Below, piece after piece: positions 53,949-63,576 of a stretch of 64,000 bases of DNA. Source of the DNA: Thermotogaceae bacterium (GTDB lineage Bacteria > Thermotogota > Thermotogae > Thermotogales > Thermotogaceae); the NCBI GenBank assembly GCA_027077795.1, contig JALWTT010000009.1, forward strand, positions 124,001 to 188,000, in the 5' to 3' direction. The notes below the pieces were generated by a model. The model searched no databases and was not told the origin of the DNA. It saw nothing but the letters and a program-made list of their open reading frames with translations. Numbering within the stretch: the first letter of the stretch is position 1; every line of letters begins with the position of its first letter. The position numbers and the translations under genes were made by a program.

Positions 53949-55426
53949 GAATTTACTCATCAAACTGGCTTCACAACGCGAATGTTTACGGTTTTCTCCG
54001 TGCTCTTGAATGGGCGAGCACTGAAGCGAAAAATCAGGCGGTGAAGATAGAAGTCGATTTCCATTCGATATTGAAAGACGATGGAACCGTGGTAATAGAC
54101 GATGATTTGGCAGAGCAGCTTTATGAGACATCCACGGGATTTCCAAGGCTCGCGAATATATGGATGGGATATAGCTATTATCTTGGGTTGCTTTACAAAA
54201 AAGACGAAAGAAATCAGGCTGGCGACTCTTTGGAAAATGTGGAGTTCGAAGAAGAGATAGAAAAGCTTCATGAGGAAAGAAAGAATATGCTTTTTGGCAA
54301 AGATAGGGCCTATCAAAACCTTATTAATGTTGCTTCTTCGTTTGAAAAATATAGGAATTACATAAATTACATATTCGGGGATCCACGGGAGAGAGTGTCT
54401 CTCAAAAACGGGGAGAAAGAATGCCTTCTGTGTGGAAGAAGATTCACTCCCTATGAGGATATGGAAGAGTTTCACGAATTTTCAGCAAGGCTTTTTGGCG
54501 AGCTTTCATCCTTTGGCAGTTTTCCAAACGCCTTCTGGAATCTGCAAACTGATAGATATGTCTGCAACGTATGCGTTCAAATGGCACTTTTTAGACACAT
54601 TGTTTTCAATAATGATGGAGACTTTTTCATAAACGCACCATCTTTTAAGGCGATATGGTATTTGAACAAGATTGCGGAGGAGTATAGAGAAATGCTCATT
54701 GATTATGAAAGGGTTTCACCCTCAAAAGTGCTTGCAACGGCCGTTCTTGCAACCTCACCAAAGCTTCTCAGAATCTTAGGAACTTGGGCCCGTCAGAATG
54801 TGGAAATAATTCAGTATAGGAAAATACGCCAGCAGAGAAAAGTTAAGAAGTTTTATCTGGTGGATTCGCTCCCACCCAAAATGCTGGATGTTTTTTTCGA
54901 TTCCCGGGTGGCTTATTTGATAAAGCAATTGAGTAAAGGGGAGGGAAATATTTCAAACCAGGAAAGAAGTGAAGCAGAAGTAGAGGATTTAAACCATAGC
55001 AAAATCTTCTCAATGGTTTTAAACGGAGATATCGCGGGTCTTACCGAAGAAGGATATGAAAGATTAAGAGAAGAAATTGTAGATGAAGAGCAAAAAGACT
55101 CTTCTGCGGTGATTGAACTGGCGATAAGGCTCAAGGAAATTCTCAAGGGGGTGAAGGTTTTGGTAAGCCCAGGCAGGTTGAAAGAATTGGGGAGAATGGT
55201 TAAGGATATGTTTAAAAACACAAAGTACAGGCTTCTTGAGCTCGCAAGACTTGGAAGAAGATCTGAGGTCTACCATCTGCTTTTGAGAACCTATATGGCT
55301 CACGGAAGGGAGTTTCCAGAAGAGCTTAACAAGGTGTTTTCAATCCAAGACGAAGAGAATTTTAAGCTTTACATGATGGCTTATATAAGCGGAATGACAG
55401 AAAGCGCGGGAGGTGAAGAAGAATGA
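53939..55426 (+). CDS. cas8: Cascade large subunit Cas8 (Cst1, CXXC-CXXC type)
   Basis: 495 residues. Two Cys pairs, E-C-L-L-C-G near residue 161 and C-N-V-C near 208, fit the CXXC-CXXC Cst1/Cas8a1 family of Tneap-type systems. The surrounding order (cas6, cas8, cas7 of the DevR type, cas5t, cas3) agrees. It should bind the crRNA handle and recognise the PAM, with the Cys pairs holding zinc. Overlaps both neighbours. Confidence 0.85.
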   Translation: MELRIYSSNWLHNANVYGFLRALEWASTEAKNQAVKIEVDFHSILKDDGTVVIDDDLAEQLYETSTGFPRLANIWMGYSYYLGLLYKKDERNQAGDSLENVEFEEEIEKLHEERKNMLFGKDRAYQNLINVASSFEKYRNYINYIFGDPRERVSLKNGEKECLLCGRRFTPYEDMEEFHEFSARLFGELSSFGSFPNAFWNLQTDRYVCNVCVQMALFRHIVFNNDGDFFINAPSFKAIWYLNKIAEEYREMLIDYERVSPSKVLATAVLATSPKLLRILGTWARQNVEIIQYRKIRQQRKVKKFYLVDSLPPKMLDVFFDSRVAYLIKQLSKGEGNISNQERSEAEVEDLNHSKIFSMVLNGDIAGLTEEGYERLREEIVDEEQKDSSAVIELAIRLKEILKGVKVLVSPGRLKELGRMVKDMFKNTKYRLLELARLGRRSEVYHLLLRTYMAHGREFPEELNKVFSIQDEENFKLYMMAYISGMTESAGGEEE

Positions 55427-56424
55427 GAGCAATAACTGGTACGATCGTGTTTGAAGCGAGTGCAGTCAACAGAGATGAAAACATAGGCGGAAATGTACTC
55501 TCTATAAAAAAGCTCAGAAGAGGGGACAAGGTTTTCTCGTTCTTCTCAAGAGCCTTTATGAGGCATAAGCTTTTTAATGCCCTTCATGAAAAGCACGGCT
55601 GGAAGGAAACAACGGTCACTGCGAAAGGTGGAGTTATCCAGTTTGACATTTCTCAAGAAAGTATCCTGACGAGCGAAGAGATGGATTTCTTCGGGTACAT
55701 GTCAACGGTATCTGAGACGGCTGTAAGAAAAGCTCCTGTTGGGCTCACGAAAGCAGTTTCGCTTGAACCATGGAGCGGCGATGTGGCGTTTTACGCCAAT
55801 CACGATCTGGTTGCGAGGGCAAGAAAACAGGGAGAGAACGCAACGCCGAATCCTTTTCAGAGAGAAGAGCACCTGTCACTTTACAAGTATTCATTCGTAG
55901 TAGATCTCGAGAAGGTGGGGGAAGAAGAGATAGTGATTGGGATAGATGAAAAGAAAGCGAAGATGATTTTTGGGATTGATGTGAAAGAAGTGCTCAATAA
56001 CAAAAAAGGTGTTGTGAACACTGAGAAGGGTGAAATCAAGTACGAGAGTATAAACAACAAACTCTATCGCTTTAAGATAGCGCTGAAAGATGAACTGAAG
56101 CGTGAAAGAATCAAGCAATTCTTGGATGTTGTCCTGAACGGCTTCTCGCTTCATTCGTCTACAGAAGACTGGTCTACCGTTCCCGTTTTCGCGGTTGTGG
56201 GGACATTAAACCTTCCTTTGGTTGCGTTCCATTCTTATGTTGAGCTCAAAAACGGAAATGTGGATGCCGACTTGCTCAAGAAAGCTTTTGAAAACACGAA
56301 TGTCGAAGAGGTTTGGGTTTACCCCGGAAGGTTCTCGGTGGATGTGGAAGGAGCTGCCGTGACTGATAGCCCGAAAAAGCTTTACGAGGAAGTGTTCAAG
56401 AGAGTGAAGGAGGGCCTTTCATGA
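55423..56424 (+). CDS. cas7: Cascade backbone protein Cas7 (Cst2/DevR family)
   Basis: 333 residues. N-terminal I-T-G-T-I-V-F-E-A-S-A-V-N-R-D and later K-A-P-V-G-L-T-K-A are characteristic of Cst2/DevR Cas7 proteins. Forms the helical filament along the crRNA. ATG start overlaps cas8; stop overlaps cas5. Confidence 0.9.
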   Translation: MRAITGTIVFEASAVNRDENIGGNVLSIKKLRRGDKVFSFFSRAFMRHKLFNALHEKHGWKETTVTAKGGVIQFDISQESILTSEEMDFFGYMSTVSETAVRKAPVGLTKAVSLEPWSGDVAFYANHDLVARARKQGENATPNPFQREEHLSLYKYSFVVDLEKVGEEEIVIGIDEKKAKMIFGIDVKEVLNNKKGVVNTEKGEIKYESINNKLYRFKIALKDELKRERIKQFLDVVLNGFSLHSSTEDWSTVPVFAVVGTLNLPLVAFHSYVELKNGNVDADLLKKAFENTNVEEVWVYPGRFSVDVEGAAVTDSPKKLYEEVFKRVKEGLS

Positions 56425-57212
56425 AAGCCCTTGTCATAAAGGCTTTCGCACCGACGGCACATTTTTCGATCCCGCATCTTTTTTCTCAGAGAAAGACATT
56501 CCCCATCCCGATGTACTCGACTGCCATTGGGATAATCTGTAACATGCTCGGCTCTCAGGAAAGAATAGATAGATTCCTGAGCACTCCCTTTGAAATGGCA
56601 ATAGTGGGAAAGTACGGGAGCATGGAAAGGGAGTACACATGGCTCAGAAATATTTCTAAAAAAGCACACCTTGACAGGTTTGGAAGCGAGAGCATAAGAA
56701 ATGTTGCAGGGGAAGTCGAGCATCCAGGTGGGCAACTGCCTGATGTGTTTTACACTCTGAATAACGCCTACTTCAACATTTACATACGCTCTTCCCCGCA
56801 GCTCATGGAGATGGTCTTAGATGCCTTTGAAAACCCAAGCCCGCTGGACATCCCACATGCAGGAAGAGCAGAAGATGTGATAGAGAGCCTTGAGGCCGAA
56901 ATGGTTGAGCTTGAGAAAAAAGGAGCGGCCGCGATTCCTGATCCTTACTACACATGGCTGCCGTCGCCGCGCCATTACGCTGGAGATGATGAAAGATACG
57001 GGGAGTTTTACGAAAAGGTAGGCGGGATACTCTTTTTGATTTCAAGTGTTTATAGGGTCGTTGACGGCCAAAGGCATTTTGAAAAGATCGAGGTCAAGCT
57101 CCACCAAGGCGGACTTCCTATACTCTTTCCTGGAGAGGCTTTAACTGTTCCGCATCATGAAACAGAAGACGGGGATCTCCCTGTGTTCTTTGCGAAGGTG
57201 GTGAAAGAGTGA
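56421..57212 (+). CDS. cas5: Cascade subunit Cas5 (Cas5t)
   Basis: 263 residues. N-terminal A-F-A-P-T-A-H-F-S-I-P followed by F-P-I-P-M-Y-S-T-A-I-G, the strand and turn of Cas5 RAMP proteins; central P-S-P-R-H-Y near residue 185. Caps the 5' handle of the crRNA. Four-base overlaps at both ends. Confidence 0.88.
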   Translation: MKALVIKAFAPTAHFSIPHLFSQRKTFPIPMYSTAIGIICNMLGSQERIDRFLSTPFEMAIVGKYGSMEREYTWLRNISKKAHLDRFGSESIRNVAGEVEHPGGQLPDVFYTLNNAYFNIYIRSSPQLMEMVLDAFENPSPLDIPHAGRAEDVIESLEAEMVELEKKGAAAIPDPYYTWLPSPRHYAGDDERYGEFYEKVGGILFLISSVYRVVDGQRHFEKIEVKLHQGGLPILFPGEALTVPHHETEDGDLPVFFAKVVKE

Positions 57213-59542
57213 TTCTTGCAAAGAGTACAGGAAAGACTTTGAAAGAGCACACAAAGTCTGTTATGAAAGTTGCGCGGATAATCGCAAAGAAGCTGGGACT
57301 TGATGACGAAATGGCAAAGCTTCTTGAGATCGCGGCGCACTATCATGATTCCGGGAAGGTAAACCCGGCATTCCAGAAAAGAGTTAAGAACCCTGAATTT
57401 TCAGATGCCGAGCCTGGATTTGAAAATATTCCACATTCTTTTCTGAGCGTCGCTTTCGTTCCGCGCCAGCTTCTTGAAGAGATTGGCGAGGAAAATTCTG
57501 CTATACTTCTCTCTTCGATTGCTTTCCATCACTGGCGAGATTCTTTTCTTTCGTATATGTTCGGGGAAAGGTCAGATGAGGTTAAGAAGGCCTTCAAATG
57601 GATCGTGAGCAATGAAAAAGAGCTTAGAGAGCTTCTTGAAAAAGAAGGAATATCTGCGCAGGTGAACCTTCCTTTGGCTGAGTACCTGACAAAGGCAAGC
57701 CTTTTTGACTCTTCCATGATACTTCCCCCGCACGTTCTTTACACGCTTCCGTCTTTCTTGATGAAAGAGTCAAAACTCAGTGACGATGCATATAAAAAGT
57801 ATGTAATCTTGAAAGGAAGCCTTATGAGAGCTGACAGGTTCGCGTCGATGGCAGATGAAGATCCAAATATAAGCCATCATGAAGTAATTGTTGAGTATCC
57901 GAAAGATCACAGAGAAAAAGTAAAAACTCATATGGAGAAGATGGGATACGACATATGGCAGGAAAGGTATTTGAAAGATAAAAACACCGTTTTGGTTGCG
58001 CCAACTGGTGCTGGAAAGACGGAATACGCACTTTTGTGGTCCAGGGGAAGACTCATTCTGACTTTGCCGCTTAGAAGCGCGGTGAACATGCTCTTTGAGA
58101 GGCTGAAGGACCATTTTGGAGAGAATTATGTGAGCCTTCTTCATTCGGATGCGGATCTTGTCTTATTTGAGAGTTTGACAGGCAAAGCCGCAAATCCCAC
58201 TGAGCTTGAAGGTGAGCTTGAAAAGATAATGTCCCTTTCAAGGTTTCTCTCTTACCCATTCATAGTTTCAACGGGCGATCAGATATTCCTTGCTGCTTAC
58301 AAATATCCTGGATATGAGCTCATGTACTCTGTTCTTTCGGGCGGTGACCTCGTTGTGGATGAAGTGCAGGCTTATGAACCCTACGCTGCCGCTGCTGTTG
58401 TAAAGCTACTTGAAGATGTGGAGAGCTTGGGCGGTAGATTTCTGCTTATGACCGCCACACTCCCGAAATTCATAAAAGATGAGATTGAAAGACGCACCGA
58501 TGCAGAGTTTGTGGATGTGTACGGCGAAGTTGCGGGCAAGAGGCATGTTGTTGAGATAAGGTTTAATAAGAGCGCCCAAGTCGGAACCATGGAAGATCTT
58601 GCACTGGAAAAATTCAAAGAGGGAAAGAGAGTGCTTTTGGTGAGAAACACGGTAAAAGATGCTATCTCCAGTTTTGAAAGACTAAAAGCCCAGGTAGGAA
58701 AAGACGAAATTTTCTTGCTTCACTCGAGGATGACCTACGATGACAGAGCTGAGAAGGAAGAAAGGCTGGAAAAGTTCAAGCCCGGCTCCTTGCAGGGCGC
58801 TGCAATTTTGGTTGCAACTCAGGTTGTGGAAGCTTCACTTAACATAGACTTCGATGTCCTGATAACCGATATATGCCCGGCAGATTCGCTCGTGCAGAGA
58901 ATGGGAAGGGTTTACAGAAAAAGGGAGTATAAATCAGATGAGCCAAATGTGTATGTCTTCGTCTTCTCCGATAAAAATAGCCTGAGATATTACAAAGGTG
59001 TTTATCACAGGTCATCCATCATCTTGACGCTCGCTCATATGCTCTTTGGCGAGATCACCTTGGAAGGAAAAAAGGCTGTGAACAACGCGGAAGAAAAAGT
59101 GAAAAAAGCTTTGAAAGAGCCCGAGATTCTGATTTTTGACTCCCAGGCAAAAAAGGAGCTTGTCGAGGATGTTTACGAGTCGCTTGCGGCAGTGAACGAT
59201 TCGTATTACAAATCTTTTGTGGAAGCTTTGAGAATACTGGATAGCGGCTATATTGCAGAGAGCAGAAATGATGCCCAGAGGATTTTCAGAAAGATCGCAA
59301 CAGTGGATGTGGTGCCGGAGAATTTCGTGCCAGATCTTGAAAAAGAACTAAAAGATGCAAAAACCCCAGTTGAGATAAAGCTCGCTCTCAGAAAATACAC
59401 GGTGCCGGTATCTGCATATTCTCTGAAAAATCTTGGTCCGGAGCTCTACGAGCCAGAAAGCGAATATGCGCGCAGAAGAATGGGAAAGCTTTTGGTGGTG
59501 AAAGGAGTTTATGAGCGCGGAGTTGGCCTTAAAACCAGCTAA
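57209..59542 (+). CDS. cas3: CRISPR helicase-nuclease Cas3
   Basis: 777 residues, GTG start. N-terminal HD nuclease: H14, H46-D47 in H-Y-H-D-S-G-K. SF2 helicase: Walker A A-P-T-G-A-G-K-T near residue 265, D-E-V-Q-A-Y near 381, M-T-A-T-L-P near 413, V-A-T-Q-V-V-E-A-S-L-N-I-D-F-D near 535 and Q-R-M-G-R-V-Y-R near 565. Unwinds and degrades invader DNA recruited by Cascade. The 3' end overlaps cas4 by 32 bases. Confidence 0.95.
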   Translation: MILAKSTGKTLKEHTKSVMKVARIIAKKLGLDDEMAKLLEIAAHYHDSGKVNPAFQKRVKNPEFSDAEPGFENIPHSFLSVAFVPRQLLEEIGEENSAILLSSIAFHHWRDSFLSYMFGERSDEVKKAFKWIVSNEKELRELLEKEGISAQVNLPLAEYLTKASLFDSSMILPPHVLYTLPSFLMKESKLSDDAYKKYVILKGSLMRADRFASMADEDPNISHHEVIVEYPKDHREKVKTHMEKMGYDIWQERYLKDKNTVLVAPTGAGKTEYALLWSRGRLILTLPLRSAVNMLFERLKDHFGENYVSLLHSDADLVLFESLTGKAANPTELEGELEKIMSLSRFLSYPFIVSTGDQIFLAAYKYPGYELMYSVLSGGDLVVDEVQAYEPYAAAAVVKLLEDVESLGGRFLLMTATLPKFIKDEIERRTDAEFVDVYGEVAGKRHVVEIRFNKSAQVGTMEDLALEKFKEGKRVLLVRNTVKDAISSFERLKAQVGKDEIFLLHSRMTYDDRAEKEERLEKFKPGSLQGAAILVATQVVEASLNIDFDVLITDICPADSLVQRMGRVYRKREYKSDEPNVYVFVFSDKNSLRYYKGVYHRSSIILTLAHMLFGEITLEGKKAVNNAEEKVKKALKEPEILIFDSQAKKELVEDVYESLAAVNDSYYKSFVEALRILDSGYIAESRNDAQRIFRKIATVDVVPENFVPDLEKELKDAKTPVEIKLALRKYTVPVSAYSLKNLGPELYEPESEYARRRMGKLLVVKGVYERGVGLKTS

Positions 59543-60038
59543 GGTAACGGGAACGATGGTGGCGTACTACCACATCTGCAAGAGAAAGCTATGGCTCTTT
59601 GCCAAAGGAATGGATTTTGAGCAAATTGTTCCCAACGACGATATCTTGATAGGAAGGCTCATTTCTCAAAAGAGTTTTAACCGAGAAAGAATGAAGGAGA
59701 TTCAGGTAGGAGATAGCGTCATCGACTTCTTGCGGGTTGGGGACAAAATCGTCGTACATGAAGTCAAGAAAAGTCCGAAATTCGAGGATGCACACATCTG
59801 GCAGGTGAAGTATTACATATACCTTTTGAGAAAAGCTGGAATGGATGCATGCTGCGGAGTTATTCATTACCCCAGGAGCATGAGGAAAGTTGAGGTTGAG
59901 TTTTCAGATGAAGATATCAAGGCAATGGAAAAAGCCATTGAGAAAATCAAAGAGGTGGTGAATTCTCCCACTCCACCACCCGTAAAAAGATCTTCCTTTT
60001 GCAAAAAGTGTGCTTATTACGAGTACTGCTATATATAA
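59511..60038 (+). CDS. cas4: CRISPR exonuclease Cas4
   Basis: 175 residues. RecB-like core: L-I-S-Q-K-S-F, D-F-L then V-H-E-V-K-K-S. Fe-S cysteines: one in Y-H-I-C-K-R-K-L-W near residue 21 and three in F-C-K-K-C-A-Y-Y-E-Y-C near the end. Trims prespacers and checks the PAM with Cas1-Cas2. Confidence 0.93.
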   Translation: MSAELALKPAKVTGTMVAYYHICKRKLWLFAKGMDFEQIVPNDDILIGRLISQKSFNRERMKEIQVGDSVIDFLRVGDKIVVHEVKKSPKFEDAHIWQVKYYIYLLRKAGMDACCGVIHYPRSMRKVEVEFSDEDIKAMEKAIEKIKEVVNSPTPPPVKRSSFCKKCAYYEYCYI

Positions 60039-60052
60039 GAGGGGTAGTATCG

Positions 60053-61033
60053 GTGAGAAGTTATTACATCTTCAAATCAGGAAGACTCAGAAGGAAAGAA
60101 AATACGGTCTTTTTGGAATATGAGGAAGACAACAAAAGAAATAGGAAAGTTATACCGATAGAGGACATAGATCAGATCTTCGTCTTTGGGAGCGTGAATC
60201 TTAACACCAGATTCCTTGAATTCGTTGGAAGGTACGAAATACCCATTCATTTCTTCGGATACGAAGGATATTACATCGGGACATATTACCCGCGCGAAAG
60301 AGCCGTTTCTGGTTATGTACTCGTAAGGCAAGTTGAATACTATAAAGACATTGAAAAGAGACTCAACATAGCCAGGAAGATAGTGGAAGCAGCGCTGCAT
60401 AACATAAGGAGAAACCTTACCAAAAAGGGTTATGAAGATATAGCCGAAAAAGTGAAAGAATACGAAGAAAACCTAAGAGACGCGAAAAGTGTGATCGATA
60501 TCATGAGCCTTGAAGCACATGCAAGAAAGACTTATTACTCTGTTTGGGAAGAGATCACAGGATGGCCGTTTGGTGGAAGGGAAATGCATCCGCCGTCCAA
60601 CCATCTCAACGCATTGATCTCTTTCGGAAACGCCCTGATGTATTCGAATGTATTGAAGGAAATCTACAGAACTCCCTTGAGCCCGGCAATAAGCTATCTT
60701 CACGAACCTTCTGAGAAGCGCTTCTCGCTCGCCCTTGATATCGCGGAGATATTCAAACCAGTTCTTGTGGACAAGCTCATATTTCGACTGGTGGATCTCA
60801 AAATGCTGAGCATGGAAAAGCATTTCGTAAGCGGATCATCTGGAACCTTTTTGAACGAGAACGGAAGGAAGATATTCGTACAGGCCTTCGATGAGAACCT
60901 GGTCAAAACAGTTCTTCACAGAACGCTCAAGAGAAAGGTTAGATACAGGGAGCTTATAAGGCTCGACATTTACAAGCTTTTGAAACACATCGTGGAAGGT
61001 ACAAATTACAAACCGCTGAAAGTGTGGTGGTGA
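60053..61033 (+). CDS. cas1: CRISPR integrase Cas1
   Basis: 326 residues from GTG 60053 (GAGGGG upstream; the longer frame overlaps cas4). Start Y-Y-I-F-K-S-G-R-L-R-R-K, typical of type I-B Cas1. Metal ligands: Glu in M-S-L-E-A-H-A, His in Y-L-H-E-P and Asp in A-L-D-I-A-E. Inserts spacers at the leader end of the array. Confidence 0.95.
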   Translation: MRSYYIFKSGRLRRKENTVFLEYEEDNKRNRKVIPIEDIDQIFVFGSVNLNTRFLEFVGRYEIPIHFFGYEGYYIGTYYPRERAVSGYVLVRQVEYYKDIEKRLNIARKIVEAALHNIRRNLTKKGYEDIAEKVKEYEENLRDAKSVIDIMSLEAHARKTYYSVWEEITGWPFGGREMHPPSNHLNALISFGNALMYSNVLKEIYRTPLSPAISYLHEPSEKRFSLALDIAEIFKPVLVDKLIFRLVDLKMLSMEKHFVSGSSGTFLNENGRKIFVQAFDENLVKTVLHRTLKRKVRYRELIRLDIYKLLKHIVEGTNYKPLKVWW

Positions 61034-61036
61034 AAC

Positions 61037-61321
61037 GTGAAGAAAGTGATACTCGTTTATGACATCAACACGGAAGACAAAAGCGGCCAGAAGAGATTGA
61101 ACATAGTCAGGAAAATAGCCCAGAAGTACCTTCATCATGTCCAGAAATCGGTGTTCGAAGGCGAGCTGACGGACGGAGATATAGCGCGGCTCTCGGAGGA
61201 GATAAAAGATGTCGTCGATGCCGTCAAGGACTTCGTAATACTTTACACCTTTCCACCGTCGCTCAACTTCGAAAGAATCTTTCTAACAGACACTCCCGAT
61301 CCCACATCGAACATCATTTAG
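61037..61321 (+). CDS. cas2: CRISPR protein Cas2
   Basis: 94 residues, GTG start. V-I-L-V-Y-D-I-N-T with the first-strand Asp, then Q-K-S-V-F-E-G-E-L-T, as in all Cas2 proteins. Structural centre of the Cas1-Cas2 integrase. Ends 77 bases before the first repeat. Confidence 0.95.
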   Translation: MKKVILVYDINTEDKSGQKRLNIVRKIAQKYLHHVQKSVFEGELTDGDIARLSEEIKDVVDAVKDFVILYTFPPSLNFERIFLTDTPDPTSNII

Positions 61322-61398
61322 CAAAGCTCGCAGTTTGACGCAAAACGCTTGCCACCGGGTCCTTGAAAATCCTTATAATATCTTTAAAAATAAATGCG
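61322..61398 (+). promoter_or_regulatory. CRISPR leader with promoter
   Basis: 77 bases between cas2 and the first repeat. TATAAT at 61374-61379, with TTGCCA at 61349-61354 (19-base spacing). Transcription would start close to the first repeat. Its place beside cas2, and repeats ending in the ATGTGAAC handle, set the array direction. Confidence 0.65.
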
Positions 61399-63175
61399 GT
61401 CCTTATTGTCCTAAGAGGAATGTGAACCTGTCTTTGTCGTAGAATTCATCAACTATTTGAATCGTCCTTATTGTCCTAAGAGGAATGTGAACCGAGAGCA
61501 TGTTGCATGAAGTTATGGAGAAGATGGAGTCCTTATTGTCCTAAGAGGAATGTGAACATGAAATAGATGTTCTGATTCAATACTGCTCGTTTAGTCCTTA
61601 TTGTCCTAAGAGGAATGTGAACCCCTTACAGGTCTTGGAGCTTCGAACGTGTTCACCGTCCTTATTGTCCTAAGAGGAATGTGAACAAAGATTTAGTTGA
61701 CGATAGCGAGCTCGGCAAGTGGTCCTTATTGTCCTAAGAGGAATGTGAACAAAACTTGACAAACGACAATCTGATATGGTATATTGTGTCCTTATTGTCC
61801 TAAGAGGAATGTGAACGCCCGTCTTCCAGAACGATCGCCTTGTGTGCGTTGGTCCTTATTGTCCTAAGAGGAATGTGAACAAACATTCAAAAAATGTACA
61901 AAGTAGACGAGGGTTTGGTCCTTATTGTCCTAAGAGGAATGTGAACCCCATCCAGTAGCCTTTCTTTGCTGCGTATCTCATGTCCTTATTGTCCTAAGAG
62001 GAATGTGAACCCGTCCTTCGCTGTCGTTGTCCACAATTCCGCTCTGGTCCTTATTGTCCTAAGAGGAATGTGAACAAAAGTGAGGGATGGGTGATAAGTG
62101 AACAGCCCGAGTCCTTATTGTCCTAAGAGGAATGTGAACCTTTGCGTCTGTAGCAGAGAGTACTTGTACGGCAGGTCCTTATTGTCCTAAGAGGAATGTG
62201 AACAAAGGTCTAGTTGATGATAGCGAGCTCGGCAAGTGGTCCTTATTGTCCTAAGAGGAATGTGAACTTGGATCAGAAGCGAGAAGCTTTTCGGAATACT
62301 TAAGTCCTTATTGTCCTAAGAGGAATGTGAACGCGGTGAATTTGTACTGTTTGAAGTAAGTTAAAGTGGTCCTTATTGTCCTAAGAGGAATGTGAACCTG
62401 TATTCCTTCTGTCAATAGGAGTCCTTTCCCTGATCGTCCTTATTGTCCTAAGAGGAATGTGAACAGCGCTGGATCTACGGCAAAGAGAAAGGAAACGGGG
62501 TCCTTATTGTCCTAAGAGGAATGTGAACTAACACGCTGAAAACGAAAATAACATCATAACGGGGTCCTTATTGTCCTAAGAGGAATGTGAACTCTGACCG
62601 GCTATCGGAATAACCCCGCCCATGCTCGGTCCTTATTGTCCTAAGAGGAATGTGAACTTCGATCACCACCTTTAGTCGTGAGGTATAACCTTTGTCCTTA
62701 TTGTCCTAAGAGGAATGTGAACGCTTCTTGCCTCTGGGACAGATTACTCTGTAACCGGTCCTTATTGTCCTAAGAGGAATGTGAACGTTATCTCTTCATC
62801 CTTTATAACACTCACATCCCTCAGTCCTTATTGTCCTAAGAGGAATGTGAACTTATATCCCTACCCCATTAAAAATGCTGAGGTCGAGTCCTTATTGTCC
62901 TAAGAGGAATGTGAACCTATTCACAAGAGTAGGAGTATTAGGCAGGGCTACGTCCTTATTGTCCTAAGAGGAATGTGAACTACTCTACCACCTAGAATTT
63001 CAAGCTGCCTCATAATTGTCCTTATTGTCCTAAGAGGAATGTGAACGCCTTCCCTCATATCGATAGAATTTCTCTCACCATGTCCTTATTGTCCTAAGAG
63101 GAATGTGAACTTTACATTGTTTAATACTTTAACAAATTTGACATAAGTCCTTATTGTCCTAAGAGGAATGTGAAC
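61399..63175 (+). CRISPR. CRISPR array, 28 repeats and 27 spacers
   Basis: The 29-base repeat runs GTCCTTATTGTCC then TAAGAGGAATGTGAAC. All 28 copies appear identical, including the leader-distal one, so no decayed end is visible. Spacers are 35-38 bases. The fifth (61687-61721) and thirteenth (62204-62238) differ at only three positions. The sixth (61751-61787) holds a consensus-like promoter. The identical repeats and intact cas genes suggest an active system. Confidence 0.98.
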
Positions 63176-63223
63176 TAGCATGACAAGTAGGGAAATTGCA
63201 CTTAACAGCAGGTGGATCTGTTT

Positions 63224-63251
63224 TAAAAAAAGGCTCCCTTTCGGGGAGCCT
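63224..63251 (-). terminator. Terminator after rnfB
   Basis: On the minus strand AGGCTCCCC and GGGAGCCT form an eight-base-pair stem around a short GAAA loop, followed by TTTTTTT. It separates the rnf genes from the convergent CRISPR array. Confidence 0.85.
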
Positions 63252-63565
63252 CATTCCTTACCTTCGAGTTTCTTCTCGGCTTCTTCTGGGCTCATCTTGA
63301 GTATCTCTTTTATCTTGGCTTCTACCCCCATTGGCTTTCCGGGAACACACTTATCCGTTCTCTCTCCCTTTTTCACTATGGCTCTAGCGTATGCATCACA
63401 TCCAGGGTATCCACACATTCCACAGTTTATGTTCGGAAGAGCTCTTGCTATGAGCTCTACCCTGGGATCTTCTTTCACGTAAAATTTCTTTGCAAAGTAA
63501 GCGAGGAAAACCCCGAATCCAAACCCGAGTATCGCCATCAGTATGATTGCATCTGCTATGATCAC
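63251..63565 (-). CDS. rnfB: RnfB-like electron transport subunit, short form
   Basis: 104 residues: an N-terminal membrane helix (5-25) and one Fe-S domain with N-C-G-M-C-G-Y-P-G-C and a fourth Cys in D-K-C-V-P. Usual RnfB proteins continue with two ferredoxin-type 4Fe-4S motifs; here the gene ends in a charged helix and terminator, so those are missing. Next to rnfA, it should form part of the Rnf ferredoxin:NAD oxidoreductase ion pump. Confidence 0.87.
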   Translation of the reverse strand: MIIADAIILMAILGFGFGVFLAYFAKKFYVKEDPRVELIARALPNINCGMCGYPGCDAYARAIVKKGERTDKCVPGKPMGVEAKIKEILKMSPEEAEKKLEGKE

Positions 63566-63576
63566 CGCGCATCACC

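Noticed and set aside
63147-63175. Degenerate terminal repeat as a marker for the old end of the array
   Set aside because: The last repeat is identical to the others, so orientation was set from cas2, the leader and the 3' handle instead.
63180-63482. 100-codon plus-strand frame after the CRISPR array
   Set aside because: Antisense of rnfB and its terminator; no start signals.
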